Shown here in pieces: positions 11,880 to 25,300 of a stretch of 64,000 nt of DNA. A program made the translations under genes and the position numbers. The DNA is taken from contig JBHGNT010000003.1 of NCBI GenBank assembly GCA_043228905.1, positions 26,223,304 to 26,287,303 of the forward strand, written 5' to 3'. How positions within the stretch are numbered: the stretch's first letter is position 1; each line of letters opens with the position of its first letter. Source of the DNA: Azolla caroliniana (Eukaryota > Polypodiophyta). Under the pieces are notes generated by a model. It was not told the DNA's origin. It searched no databases and was given only the letters and a program-made list of their open reading frames with translations.

Positions 11880-14256
11880 TGATGCTCTTCTAAATCCTTC
11901 TTCAAAAGGTTGCATCTAATACACCAAAAGGAATCCATTCAGTTCATCAAAATTGGTGATGGTTTGTGGACTACAAACCAACTTGACATAGCCAAGGAAT
12001 GTGTAACTCACTTCCCTCGCATCTTTGAGAACAATGTAATTGTTACATATGTAGTTAAACATGCCAAAGATACATTCTTGTCTATTGTTCACCCCACTAT
12101 TTGTGCTAATAAAGCTATTGCTTTGGATGCAACATTCACAATGGAGAAGCATTCGGAGGCCATAATGGACAAACTAATGGGATTTTGTGGAAGCCTAAAC
12201 CCTTTGACACAATCCAATGGGATTTTGTGGAAACCACAATGGTCAAACTAGGATTTGGCCCAAAAATGTCTCTCAAGTAATGCATTATTGATAGTGATTT
12301 GACAAATTCACAGAGCTTAGCCAAATCAATACGAAAAAGGTTGTTCTATAAGTGCATTGTTGTATGCAATTGCAACTCATCCTCTGTTATTGTACATGAA
12401 TCATCTAATATCAATTAGTCAACTTCACGGTTTGAAAATGAAAGACATATATGATTTTGTGGCTCATACATATGCAGATGATACATCATTCATGTCACAT
12501 AACAATGCACATGATATTAGAGTGATTATAGATGCCCTCAAATTGTATGGATTAGTTGTTGGACTACATGTTGACTTCGGCAAGTTCAAACTCCTACCCT
12601 TGACACCATATAGTTGCCATCAACTTTTGTGGCCAGGCCAAGTTGTTAGTGCAAATGAAATTGTTAGATACCTTGGCTATCTATTGGGACGAAATGCAAC
12701 AGGGCAATGAAAGCTTGAATGGGTTCTGCAAAAAGTGAGACAAAAGTTAAGCTATTGGAAGATTGCAACATGATTGCTCCATGTCAAATTGAGGATAGTG
12801 TGTTCTATATTCATGGCTTACATGTAGTATTACTTAATTATGATTGATTGGCCAAAACATGTGATACAAAAGATTAACTTATAAATCATAAGAAGCGTTT
12901 GGTGCTCTAAGCAGTCACATAGAGGTGTACAAACCTTATCACAAAGAGAAGATATGCACTCCACAACTATGTGGATGAGTGAATATTCTTAATTTTTAGT
13001 TGCATATGTTGGCTAGGAAAGTAACTTTACTGTCAAATTTTGTTGAACAAACATTGCCTTAGGCAAGAATGCTATAAGATATGTTTGATAATTTGAAAAC
13101 TAAGTAACCATTGGGACGTAGTGTTTGGAAAGCTTGACGGGCACATCAAAGAATGTTCGTTTAGGTCAAAGCTTCTAAATCATTGGAAGGAAGTATTGCA
13201 TGACATAAAATGGAGAGGTAGGAATTCAAAATCACGGAACTCTCGACGCCTCGAAAGCTTACATTGGAGTGCTATATTCCCATGGTCACTAGCTGAACAA
13301 GAGCATAGAAAAGCTTATTTTTTACCAAAGAAGGGGTTGAAATCAATTGCAAATAAATGACTAAGGTCGCGTATTAGGCTTCAATGACATGACATGTCGT
13401 TATAGCCTTGGGCCACATCATCGAGTTATATCGAATCGAGTCACAAAGTTGGTAATTTCATTAGTACTTGTGCCCTCTCTAGACGGAGATCACAAGATTC
13501 ATTATTGGATGTTATAGAAAGAAGACATTGTTATTCCAATGGATAAGATTACAACACATTTACTGTATAGGTTGTTGCAACTTGCCTCGTGGTTTCAAGA
13601 ACATTCAAATGCATTGTGGCACCTACACAAAACATAATCCTGGTGGAAAAACAAGCTTACAAGCTTATGGAGCTCTAATCTTCCACTTAAGCAACAAGTA
13701 TTCCTATGGAGATGCCTATTGGGTGTGCTCCCGACTGGGTTGAATCTTCAAAAGAGATCGATAGCCTCACCACATTGTTCACAATGTGGTGGATGATAAA
13801 AAACAATCCCATGCTTATTATGGACGTGCTCATTCACTATAACATTTGTACAAAGACTACGTGCATCTCTTTCTCACATATTTCCTTGCCAAAGGTTTGG
13901 GAAGCACTTTTGGCTATTTGGACATATTCAGTGTGCCCTATCCAACAATGCCTATTTTGTCCAACGAACAAGATTTTGGGCACTCTAGACCATCTATCTG
14001 GACGACCCACAATAATAAGGTCTTTAATTGAAACCAATTGCATGAAGTTAGCTTCTTTAAGCAATCCCTCGGGCAATCTCTGTTTGATTATCTGCAACTT
14101 AGAGGCATCACATTGCAAATTTACACTCTTTACTTTGAGTGCTTCTAAGCTCTTTAGTGTCTAATTGACACTTGTATACTTCTCTTTATTCTTTGCGGGT
14201 TTTCACTTCACATTGAGGTTTCCCAACAATAATAAAAGTGTTACTAAAAAAAAAAG
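11880..14256 (+). mobile_element. Decayed LINE (non-LTR retrotransposon)
   Basis: Plus-strand fragments in several frames match LINE reverse transcriptase. The frame at 12357-12710 includes the catalytic-site motif TYADDTSF followed by a typical thumb-region stretch ending VRYLGYLLG. Further fragments at 13121-13360 and 13840-14060 resemble the C-terminal region. The sequence ends in AATAATAAAAGTG and an A-run near 14246-14256, consistent with a poly(A) tail. The 5' end is not defined and stops are frequent. Confidence 0.7.
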
Positions 14257-14951
14257 ACAATGGGGTTTACGCTTAGGCCAAGAACCAAGTTAGAAGTTCA
14301 CCCCAGGCCAAATGGTTCACTATAGAATAAAGGCATTCGATGGCGACTATTAAATGACTAAAATTTGAAAACTTATTTCATGTCATCGAACAAATGCTCG
14401 ATGACATTGGAGCCTTGTCGAGATCACTTTTAAAAGTATGTTTCAAGCAAAGCAAATGAGTTCATATCATTGAAACCCTGATGTATAAAGAACAATGTGG
14501 CTGAATAACTACAACCTCAAAGTATGTGCTGACCACCAACAACTTGTTATCCTATTGATATCATGTGAAAAGCATGCATGAAGTATAAAGATTGTCTACG
14601 CTTAAAATCATAACACTCGCTATGTTGGAAAAGCAACGAGTGGGCTTTTAAACACGTTTTCCGCAAACTCCACATGATGCAATACTTGGATAAACTCATT
14701 CATTACACAAACGTGTAAGGTTTGATGAGCCACGAGTGTAGAGAAATAAATAAGAGGAGTTGAGGCAAAAGGACACCTCGGCCCACAATACATACGGATA
14801 CATATAATAAAGAAGCATTCATGAAAGCCATAAAAACTTAGTAGCATTGGTCCATTCGTCTCAATTCAACCATTGCCACATATTTTGCTTTTGCAAATTG
14901 CATACATATTGAGTGACCCATGCTAGTAACCGGTAGGTTCAATCAAGTGAG
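14257..14951. other. Intergenic, no gene seen
   Basis: About 0.7 kb lies between the LINE tail and the microsatellite in front of the acetyltransferase gene. It probably includes that gene's promoter. I see no clear motif. Confidence 0.4.
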
Positions 14952-14963
14952 GCTCTCTCTCTG

Positions 14964-15015
<52 letters not shown>
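14952..15015. repeat. Compound (CT)n/(CA)n microsatellite in the GNAT 5' region
   Basis: A (CT)n run passes directly into (CA)n and ends about 40 bases before the proposed ATG at 15057. It probably lies in the 5' leader or core promoter of the acetyltransferase gene. Confidence 0.93.
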
Positions 15016-15021
<6 letters not shown>

Positions 15022-15056
15022 CGCACACACCCACCCCTGACGTTCTGTAGCGATCC

Positions 15057-18000
15057 ATGGAGTTCAAGCTTCGTCTAGCTGTCCCAGACGATGCGCCTTC
15101 TATGGGAAACATATGCCATCGAGCGTTCTTCCACTTCAACCAATCTGTGGGAATCCCGTTCACATCGATGCCTTGTGTGCTGAAAACTCCCAAGTAGGAG
15201 AAGATGATGATGGATTGATGGTCAATTTCATGAAACATGCCCTTACAGAATCTTCCACATATGGCCTTGTGGCGGTCTCTGAGAGCTCCGGTCAGATCCT
15301 GGGGGGCAGCCTCCTCCACTACTACGGTTTGTAATGCTTTTCTATTCGTTGATTTTGATGGCATATCTCTCTAGGTAACTGTCCGCTGTGTGTGAAAAGA
15401 GGGAGATTGATTGATCATTGTCTTTTAAAGGCGAGCATTGGGATATGAGACTAATCAGACATCCAAAAGTATATGTCTATCCACTTAGCAATTGGTAATG
15501 GTTGGGTTTGAGCTGAGCCGAACTCTGAAACTGTGTCTTAATGGCTTAACAAGCTCGTAGATAGCTTGAACCAATTGATTTTCAGTTTGAAAAGTCCTCA
15601 AATGGTTTGATTTGGATGGTTTTTGCTAAAGATTTCACGTTTTGGATTGGTGTTAGTCTCAAAAAATTTAAGCAGTTTAAGTTTGAGATTCCTGAACTGA
15701 ACTGAATTGAACCGAATTGTTGCTGATTACTATGTCCAGTATTGGGGACAGTACAAAAATCAACTCAAGAATGATAGCTAGAGAATGTGAGACATTCATA
15801 TGATCTAGTAGTACAAGGATGATGAGATGTAGCAGATCCCAAATATACCTAATGTCTATATAGCCAGGTTCAAACAATGAAAGACGATAGTGCAGCTAAA
15901 AGATTATAGCTATCTCCAGCCTGTAGCAACAGTTAAAGAATAGTGTAGGATAAAATGAATCCTTTTGAAGTATGGTAATATGTAGATATGTATAAAACTT
16001 TTCTGTTGCCATTTCAGTTCAGCACCTTCCAGGGCTGAAAAGTTTTGGTCTTGAAATGTCATAGGCTGAAATGTTTAACAATTCTAATTTGTCAAAGCTT
16101 CTGTGAGCAATGCCACTGGCCATATGGGGCTTTGAAAACCTGACATCTTAACTTCTATAAAAGGCCAAAATAATCTGAGACCAAAATAACAAGATGGATG
16201 TGGGGTGATAAACACGCATGATGCAAACATGAAATGATACATGAGGCGATGAAATATGATCACATTCATATACATATGCATGAGAAATGATGACACATGA
16301 TACTCGTGATACACGAGATATGCTCGGTTATTTTCATCCTATACTCATTCTCAGTTCTTTCCCTTAATGATGATGCACATACACATGTATATATAGTATA
16401 TACAATGTATGGTAGAGATAAGAAAATGTAAACTTACTATCCGCTACAGGCCAAGGTGGCATATGATACCAAAATTGCACACATGAGGGATTCAAGACAG
16501 GGAAGGAGAGGAAGAACATACCTCGTGATACATGGAAGATGGAACAATTTCCTAGTTGCGTATAACAATTTAAATATTTAGAGAGAGAGTATGCACATCT
16601 TGAAGGTTGCAAACAAGATCTTCTATAAGTGTATTAACGAGGACACATAACTCGTTTGCTAGGAGAAGGTGTTCATTCCATTGGTCCAGTGTTTGTGGAT
16701 CCTTTGAAGAGCAACCATGGGGTTGGGACGGCTATAGTTGCTGCAATTCGTGATCATGCACTCCATGTAGATAATGCGAGTTCAATTCGATTAGTGCAAG
16801 TAATTCTTATTCTCTATATACTAACATTTCAATGGTGTTAACTTCTCGTAACTTATACAAGAAAGTTCAATTGAAACAGCTGTCTTGATAGAAGTAAACT
16901 ATTCATGCTATGCTGAAGCAGAATTGATACTTTTATAAGAAACTTGGTATAATTATTAGATTACTTATTTGATAGGTCTACGTGAATATTGGGTAAGTTT
17001 AGATTGTGTTAATTAATATTGGTCCATGCTTTTGTCAATATTCTCTCTCGGTATTTTTTGTCATAACTGATCATTTCTGTAATCCTAATCTCATGATTGT
17101 GAATATAGATAGATTTGTGCATCAATAATGGTTTGTCTTGATCATGCAGGTTGCACATAACACAAAATCATTTTGCCTTTATGCTAAATTGGGGTTCAAC
17201 CCTGTGGAAATAATGAGCTATTTTGAAGGCCGTTTGGATGGAAACAAAGAGCATGCAGCTTGTGAACAGCTTGGGATACATACTCTGAATGGTAATCCTA
17301 ATCCTGCAAATTTCTATCAAGAATAAACAAGGGATTTAAAATTTCTTCAAAATCCTCTCCTTTTTGTTGATCTCTACGAGAATATTTCTAGCTTTTCAAA
17401 AGGCCTATTTGTATGAGTAGACACCAAGATTATCAGGGGGTTAAGGCTAGAAAAGACTCCAATGGCCCCATGGCCAATATGCCAACTTTAGCCTTACCTT
17501 ATTAACCTTAACTATGTAGTTATTTGAATGACCATAATCCTATTTCCTTGCCATGAATGATTATGCATTTTGTGTCAATTTATGGTGGCAGTTGTGTTTT
17601 TCATCTTGAGAGATGATTCCTAGAATTTTGATAAAAAGGGAACCTAGTATGGAACGTGTTAACTTTGTGCAAGGGGGGACACCATTTGGACAAAAATGGG
17701 CTGCTTTAAATTGAATACATCTTTTATTCTGTTGTACAGATGTTCAAGTTCTGCCAATGCAAGAATCCGATGTTCTTGCATGTGCCTCATTATTTGAGAG
17801 AATAATGGGTTACTGTCGAGAGTCAGAGATTAGACATGCCTTGGCTGATCAACCCTCACATGCTTGGGTTGCAGTTAAGAAGGATGCAGATGTTTTAATG
17901 TGAGTTTTAGGATTAAAATATAATTGATCCTCTCAATGCAAAGCAAGCATACTTTTGTTACAATGTATTGCTTCAACCTTCTAGGGCGTTTACCACCGGA

Positions 18001-18629
18001 TTTACTATGTACGGTTTCTCAGTTGCTATCAATGAGGAAAACTTGGTGATGTTGTATCGACATGTGTCTAGTGAATGGCCTCATATAAGTTCAGCGCTTG
18101 ATCCAGCTGTACAAATTCCCTCTTATCTCCATCCAAAACTAGTTCGTTGGGCAGTCTCTTCTGGTTTGCAACTCATCAGGTATTAACAATTACCTCTTAT
18201 CTCCATCCAAAACCAGTTTGTTGGGCTTTCAACTCATCAGGTGTTAACAATATTGTTTGTGATGGATAAACAAAAAATAAAGATTCTCAAGTGATCTGTA
18301 GAAGGAAATTATATTATTTGGTTCAATGCTTTTGGAGAAATGATATCATTATCCAGTTTATGAAATAATATGTACATCTTTGCATATGACTATGGTGAAT
18401 GAGAGGGCATATGAATGAGGAAACTACATTTGGTGAATAAGTGAAGCATATGATCATTTTGGTCAATGTGTAGGTGTACGGTATTACATAAGACTGTTTC
18501 AAAACTTGCATATTGCTGAGAGACTTTAGTTTTGTATTTTGTTTTTACAGACACCAATGGTTAATGGTTCACGGAAGCTACAAGAGACCAGATGCTAACC
18601 TTGTATATTGTCCAGGGGTTCTGCATTAG
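15057..18629 (+). CDS. Two-domain GNAT-family N-acetyltransferase, with an exon 1 frameshift
   Basis: Transfers an acetyl group from acetyl-CoA; the substrate cannot be told. Six exons: 15057-15326, 16663-16799, 17150-17291, 17740-17899, 17985-18179 and 18551-18629 (TAG). The first GNAT domain opens RLAVPDDAPSMGNICHRAF. Exon 2 has SIGPVFVDPLKSNHGVGTAI, where the acetyl-CoA P-loop (normally R/Q-x-x-G-x-G/A) reads NHGVGT. Exon 3 has SFCLYAKLGFNPVE, the usual end of the fold. Exons 4-6 make a second, diverged GNAT-like half (CASLFERIMG, AFTTGFTMYGF, HPKLVRWAVSSGLQLIRHQW). As I recall, the same two-half layout occurs in bacterial proteins. In exon 1 the frame must change near 15150-15165: the ATG frame stops at an in-frame TAG soon after, while the rest of the exon is open in another frame that splices correctly. 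Exon lengths sum to 983, one short of a multiple of three, so a single missing base explains it. This is either a recent null mutation or a sequence error. Confidence 0.82.
18119..18252 (+). repeat. Tandem partial copy of GNAT exon 5 end and its splice donor
   Basis: The last 61 bases of exon 5 plus the donor and start of intron 5 (18119-18192, beginning CCTCTTATCTCCATCC) are repeated at 18193-18252 with an internal loss of about 15 bases. The copy keeps CTCATCAG followed by GTGTTAAC, so a second donor-like site lies about 61 bases into the intron. Confidence 0.92.
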
Positions 18630-18649
18630 TGATACATTGGTTGAATACA

Positions 18650-19110
18650 TAAAATGTTGATGTAACTTTTACTCCTTTTCCCTTTTGTTCTATGTTGGAA
18701 GCATTCTGAAATAAATGGAGCTCTGGAGGCTGCTAATTGTTCTACAATGGTCTTCCTTGTGTGAGACAGGTGATCTAAGATGCAATTTGTTTTAGAATGT
18801 CTTGTGTGGGAATTTGAATGTTGTTTAGGTGATTTTCGGGAAAGAAAATAAACCCTAAACCAAAAATGCCCGATCATTTTTAAGGTTGATGTAAGTATTA
18901 CTCTTTTTCCCTTCAGTTTTATCTTGTATGTATTCTAAAATAAATGGAGCTCTAGAGGCTGATAGTTCTTCTAATGGGTTTCCTCATGAGAGGTGTGATT
19001 GAAGATGCAATTTGTATTAGAATGTGTTTACAGGAACTTGATTGTTGATTAGTTGTTATTCAGAAAAGGAAATAAATTCTAAACCAAATATGCCTGATTG
19101 ATTTTTGTAG
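18650..19110. repeat. Tandem duplication of about 230 bp behind the GNAT gene
   Basis: Two diverged units (about 18650-18885 and 18886-19110) share GTTGATGTAA, AAATAAATGGAGCTCT, GATGCAATTTGT and AAACCAAA in the same order. They lie in the probable 3' UTR or 3' flank of the acetyltransferase gene. Confidence 0.88.
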
Positions 19111-22100
19111 TTTTTGCAACATGAAGTCCCTAGCTATCAAATGCTATGATAATGCAAATATGACATTTGGGAATGAAAAATGTAGTGACATCATGACAAA
19201 TTAGTAGACTTAAAAAGAGTTGAAAAAACCTTGCACTTGAATGGAAAATGTTATGACCATCAACGATTATCAATCTTTTGTAACATTTTGCGATTGTTTG
19301 TAAAGATTTCACGATCAAGATTGCCATGTGTATATTAAATTCGTATTAAATTCGTACAAACGTGAATAGTGATTTCCTTGTGAGAAACATTAGTGAAGGT
19401 TTTGTATGTTGCGTCTTTTTAATTATTTGATCTTCTTGATTTGATTGGAATTTACATCTAAAGAAACATTTCTTATGAAAAACTGGGGGGTTTAATCCAC
19501 ATTGTTCGAACCCATAAGCACTAAGCAACACAAAGTAGTACTAACGAGCTTGAGTTATTATACTTCTCAGCTTCGCATAACATCTTTCTACAATAAGACT
19601 TATGGATTGAGTTAAAAGTGGTAGATCCTTATTCCAAACTGAGTTTGCATCAAAGATAGATCCTTAACATGCAAGCTAAATGCTTGAGCATGAGATGTTT
19701 TGGCTCAATGACACCATAACATTTTCTTGGATTTGCAAACCTCAAGTTTCAAAGCTGGAGACATTCAATACTTATTATTGGCATGTATGCCTAATCAATA
19801 CATCTAAAGGCATGAATGTTTGACATCTTACTCCAAAACATGTCAACAACTCTTCATTGCCTAATAGATATAGATGGCCTTGATGAGATGGATTATTTAA
19901 AGAATCAATGTGTTTGATTTGTAGTGGATTTCGTGTGATTAAGGTTGGTCTTGAACCACAAAAATTGAGTTACAAACATAGCTATTGTGGATCATAGATG
20001 AAACATTGTTTAGAGCTCCAATAGTTCTTCCACAATTGAATATGATAGATAGTTTTGGTTACATAATCCTTCTAAATGGAAGATGAAGGAGAAAACATGG
20101 TGGTAGAGAATCATAAATGGAAGAAAAATAACCAAATTCTCTTACATATTATGACCCACATTCAAAGCAGGCAACTTGAAGTTTGCTTTAATAAGAAATA
20201 AGGGCCTGGAAACTATTGCATACATTATTATACCTCCACCTAGCACCTATTGTTGTTATAAATGGCTAGTCTTGTTGCGACCTTATCTTGAGTTCTTGAA
20301 TCAAAGTTGTTTGAGATTATTTCTAATGTAAGCAAGAAATAAGGAAAGAAATGATATGTAGATAAGAGAAAGAGAAAGAAAGAAGGGTGTTGATCCACAT
20401 GACCAACCCCCGAGCAAAGGGATTGAGATGGACTTGAGCCTTTATCGGCGTCCCATACCACTATCATGGCATCAAGTTGTACCTAGCATTGGCATGCTCA
20501 CTACAAGAGTCTGTTCACCAAAAGGTCACAGTCTTGATGTAGTCAAATCATCCCCTAACGAGGGTAGCTAGGCCTCATATTTATAGCCAGACCTAGGACC
20601 TCCAAGCAAGTTCACGTTTTGCCCTTTATGGGTTGTCTCAATTCCTAGGATTAAAAGTAATCCTCCCTTCTTTACACTCTTGATTAACCCTCACACTTTA
20701 TCCTCATGTGTAGAATACTATGGTACAACTTACCACGGGATAAATTATGGTCATGCCTATAACAGAAGCCTTCATTTGATAATCCCCAAGGAACCCATTT
20801 ATTTTGCTACACTTTCCATTCAAGCCATTACATAGACACAAAAGTACCTCTAGCATTCATTAGACCCTAAAATCCTCCCTAGCGCATGCCTCATCAATTG
20901 GGTAGCTGAAATAAGGGGTCCCAAATTGTATGAGTAATTTGGTCTCACATGTGTTGGGTTCTAAACCCATGACTTGAGTTTCCCTTGCCAAGCTACATGA
21001 AATAGATTCTCATATATCCATAAAAAACATGGTAAACCAGAATGTGAAACCCTCCAATTGTGCATGACATGACATTCTAGACCCTCCAATTGTGCATGAC
21101 ATGACATTCTAGACGCTCTGGATGACAAAGAATTGATCCTTTAGGACATCATTTAAGTACAAGATATGATGAATTGATAATGAGGCATCAATCGGCTCCA
21201 CAATTCTCTAGGTTACCTTGTCCTCGCAAGGTTTGTCTTAACCATTGTAGCATAGCCTACACAAGTAACAATAAGATGTTAAGTCTATGAGCTAATCAAA
21301 TGACATCATTACATAAACCTTTTCCATTGCAAATGTAAGGATGACATGGTATACATCTATGACCTTCCTAAATTGATTTTCAAAGAATACTAATCATTTA
21401 AATGTAAGGATGAATTGGTTTAGCAATTTCATTAGCTACTTTGTATTGCATGAACTCCTAATCAGATAATAGGCAAACTACTGCTAGAGCTATCTCTTAC
21501 CCTGGAGCCAAGGCAACGTATCATCTTACAAGCATCAAGAGAACAGAGTCAAGTTGGGTTTTCACTTGTTTGTTTACGAAAATATCAGAAAGAAGGCTTC
21601 TTATAATACTTTATTTCATATGTCACATTGCCCCCTAAACTTTCTCTTCACCTTCTTGGTTTTCACATTTATAATAGCTTAATATACCATATCTTTATCA
21701 CACTTTCAAAGAATGGAGATCTCTATTTTAAAATTAATCCTTCACAACCTGTCATCATTTTCGTTATTTTATTTCCTATATCACAGTTAATCATCACATT
21801 GCATTTGCAAACAAGAAGCTAGGAACAAAACATTAGTACACAACAAATAAGTGTTATTCCAACCCATCAGAATTCAAAAGGTTATCTTGTTGATCGTTAG
21901 TATTTCAGGACTGTTTTTTAATATGATACAATCCATCGACTTACATTCTCATCGACACTGGATTAAACACATCCCATCGTCTTTACTTCAGGTGGGGTAC
22001 TGATATACCACAACATAAATGAAAGCACGGTGATTAACATAATCAAGAATTAGTGTGCTCGTACACTGAGTCCAAACATAACACCTGTTCTCCAAGGAGA

Positions 22101-22353
22101 TTGCCCATGTGTGATTACCAACTGGGGTGTGCTTATACAGAAGTCCAAACAGAACATCCTTGCATTTGACATGAATGCTAGATTACCCCACAATCTAGAA
22201 ATTAAGATGTGCTTACGGAACATCCTTGGTTTTGACAGCACAAATGCTTTGATGACAATAAAGCATACCCAGAAAAAGCAGCTCAGCCTAGGAAGAAATT
22301 ACTGACTTAAATCTGAGTTCTTCCCACGGATAACAATCGGTGTTAAATGCAAG
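19111..22353. other. Intergenic, no gene recognised
   Basis: This stretch lies between the 3' ends of the plus-strand GNAT gene and the minus-strand SWC4 gene, so its right end includes the SWC4 3' UTR. A minus-strand TATA-like site (GGCTATAAATA, around 20577-20590) next to a G/A-rich stretch could belong to an LTR, but no LTR ends or partner were found. No coding sequence is convincing. Confidence 0.4.
21048..21114. repeat. Short tandem duplication, two units of about 34 bp
   Basis: ACCCTCCAATTGTGCATGAC and its continuation ATGACATTCTAG appear twice head to tail. The two units are essentially identical, so the event is recent. Confidence 0.92.
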
Positions 22354-25300
22354 TCAGCTATCAGATGCCTTCAACTTGCGAGACCTCTTACTGCTGGGTG
22401 GTGATGGAGGCCCATCTGAGAATCTTACAGGAGCCTGGCAGAAAAAGATACATTGATGCTATGAAATATACTAAATACCCAATAATGTTGCAATAATATG
22501 GGTAGAATGACACTTTGAGCATATGCTTACCTTCCGCTTATGTTCTCGTTTGCCACTCCGTTCACCTGCCAAAAGCAGGCAGCATTGAGTAGGTTTGAAG
22601 TCATTCAAAAACAATTACAACTAAAAGCATATATATATCTCACCAGGAATGGTCTCTAGATCACTGCCAACTGTCCATGGACGATCACCATCAGCTGCAC
22701 GATGTGACCTCTGCAATAGTACTTGTTAATAGCAATTCTAATCATAGATTGACATATTCATATTCGTGGGGGTTACCAAATGAATGCATACGAATACGCA
22801 TACGAATGCATTGAAGAATATTCGTTTAAAAAGAAAGAAAAAAGAGTTCATAATGTCCCTACTTTTTAGTTTCTTAGATATATCATATAACAAAGAGGAC
22901 TTTGACAATAAAAGGTGATATTTTACTTCACATTAAAAAGGAGACTTAAACTAATAATATTTTTATAATAGATGTAAAACTTAAAAGTATTTGTTTTATT
23001 TTTAATATAAAATATAAAATAAATAAAAGGTTCATTAATTCCCCACTTTTTACTCTCCCACAAAATTTGATATTTTTATAAAAGGGGACCTCACACTAAT
23101 AATATTTTTATAATAGATATAAAATTTAAAAGTATTTGTTTTATTTTTTAATAAATAAACAAACAAATAATAAGTAAATCAAATAATAAGTAAATAAATA
23201 AACGGTTCATTGATTACCCACTTTTTACTCTCCCACAAAATTTGATATTTTTATCTGACATTAAAAAGGGTACCTCACACTAATAATATTTTTACAATAG
23301 ATGTAAAACTTAAAAGTATTTGTTTTATTTTTAATAAATAATAAATAATAAATAAAAGGTTCATTAATTCCTCACTTTTTACTCTCCCACAAAATTTGAT
23401 ATTTTTATTTGACATTAAAAAGGGAACCTCACACTAATAGATGTAAAAATATTTATTTTTTTAAATAACAAATAAATAAATAAACGAATGGTTCTTTGTA
23501 TTCTCGAATATTACGAAAATTTCGTATGGCGAATACCACGAATATCACACATGGGTCAATCTATGATTCTAATAATAATAAAAAGCTCATAGGCAGATGC
23601 AAAGGGGACGAAAAATGTTGCACGAGACCACACAGAAATGGTCATTTATATTATTTGTTTGTCTCTCATTGGGGAATGTTCCTTTGGTCATTTAGATTTA
23701 TTTGGTAGTATACATTTTAATGCATGCACCTTTTTGTTTCTCTCTGAGGAATGTTTTGATTCATTGATGAGGAAGAATTTTATCATATTCTATAAAAACC
23801 TGAACAAATGAGATGATCTGATATATTCCAAGCAAAGGCAGTCACTTTTCTCAGCTTCCATTACCTTAGGTGTGCTTGGTGTTGCTGGAATATCAGCATA
23901 AGGATTATCCCTTAGCATTGTAACCTCCGCTCCCCTCCATTGTAACTAAACACAGGCCAAGAATTGTAAATAGCACACATTGCTGTCCGACACAAACAGC
24001 ACAGAACTCCATCTTAATCTAAATACATTTCTGTCTTAAACCTTGAAAACGAGTAATACCTGCTTCTTCAAATTCAGCATTGTCAGCACCTCCTTCCGAA
24101 GTTCTAGATGTTCTGCACAAACTGCTTGTGTAGGAACCTTTGGCTTTGTCTGAACCTGACGTCATAAATTAGAGTGCAATCAAAAAACGGCATATGCAAC
24201 ACAGGATGTACAATGTACATAGAAGAAACAAATACCCCAAGTTCTTCAAGTGTCTGTTCAACACGTTTGGACAATCTTGCCCCACCAGGTGGTACAATTG
24301 AGTGCATCAATTGGGTCAATAATGTACCTCTTGTAAAGACACGAGGCTGCAAAGATAATTCAGATTATCAATATTACAACTGCTGCATCAACATTCTCAA
24401 ATAATGGAATTGTTCATTCAAATGTTGAGGTAAAAAATGGAACATTGCAATTTGCAATATCCAACTCATTAGAAAGATAATCGAATCTTCGAAATTAGAA
24501 AAGAGAAACAGAAGGATATGCATGCTACCAATAAAAAAGGAGCATCTACTATTCATAATAAAAACATAGCATTAACTATAGCTAAATGATGACTGGCATT
24601 TTGAGATACGCAGTCAAGCTCTTACATACTCTATTTACCTTTACATGTACACATGCAGATGTTATTGTAGAAGGTACGCAATGTGTTGTCTCATTTTGGT
24701 AAGGAAAAAATTAAACATTGAATCTCTATGTTCTAATTTCTGGCCAACAATCACAAGATGGGGAAAAGAGAAATAACCAATCGACTTCCATTCAGCGCTG
24801 TTACAAATGCTGATGTCAATGTAGGCATGGGTACTGCAGAAGGGCGGGGTGGGTGTACTGGTGAAGGAGATCCAGGTCTCGCAGGAGTGGATGGAGCTCT
24901 TTCAATAGCATCCATATCAGTAGCAATGCTAGAAGTGTCTGCATCGTTGATAATCTGTTTCTGGAAATTCTCAAAAGCAGCATATCTAAGTGATACATGT
25001 GACTTCATTAAAATAACTGAAAAGATACATCACACTATATATCTTTACCTTCATGAAGCGAGCCTCAGAGATGCGTTTAGCCTCAATCTAATTTAATTGA
25101 AATAATAAGAATTAAAAACAGTAAATAATATGTCCCTCTCTAACTGCATTGAATAGTGTTTAGCAGACACCTCAGCTTCCTCCCTTTCTTGCTGGCGTGA
25201 TTGAGACAAAACAGCTCCTAATGCACGTTTACGCTCTATTTCATGAGCTGCATTATATGATTCCTGCTAGATACAGATTTATTTTTTCCAATTATCAACA

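Noticed and set aside
20560-20600. Minus-strand TATA box as a gene promoter
   Set aside because: No coding sequence follows on the minus strand. An LTR remnant is more likely but could not be shown.
22917-23490. Regular repeats that could be taken for a CRISPR array
   Set aside because: Units are 95-180 bp, spacers are not unique, and the sequence lies in an intron of a plant gene. It is a tandem array.
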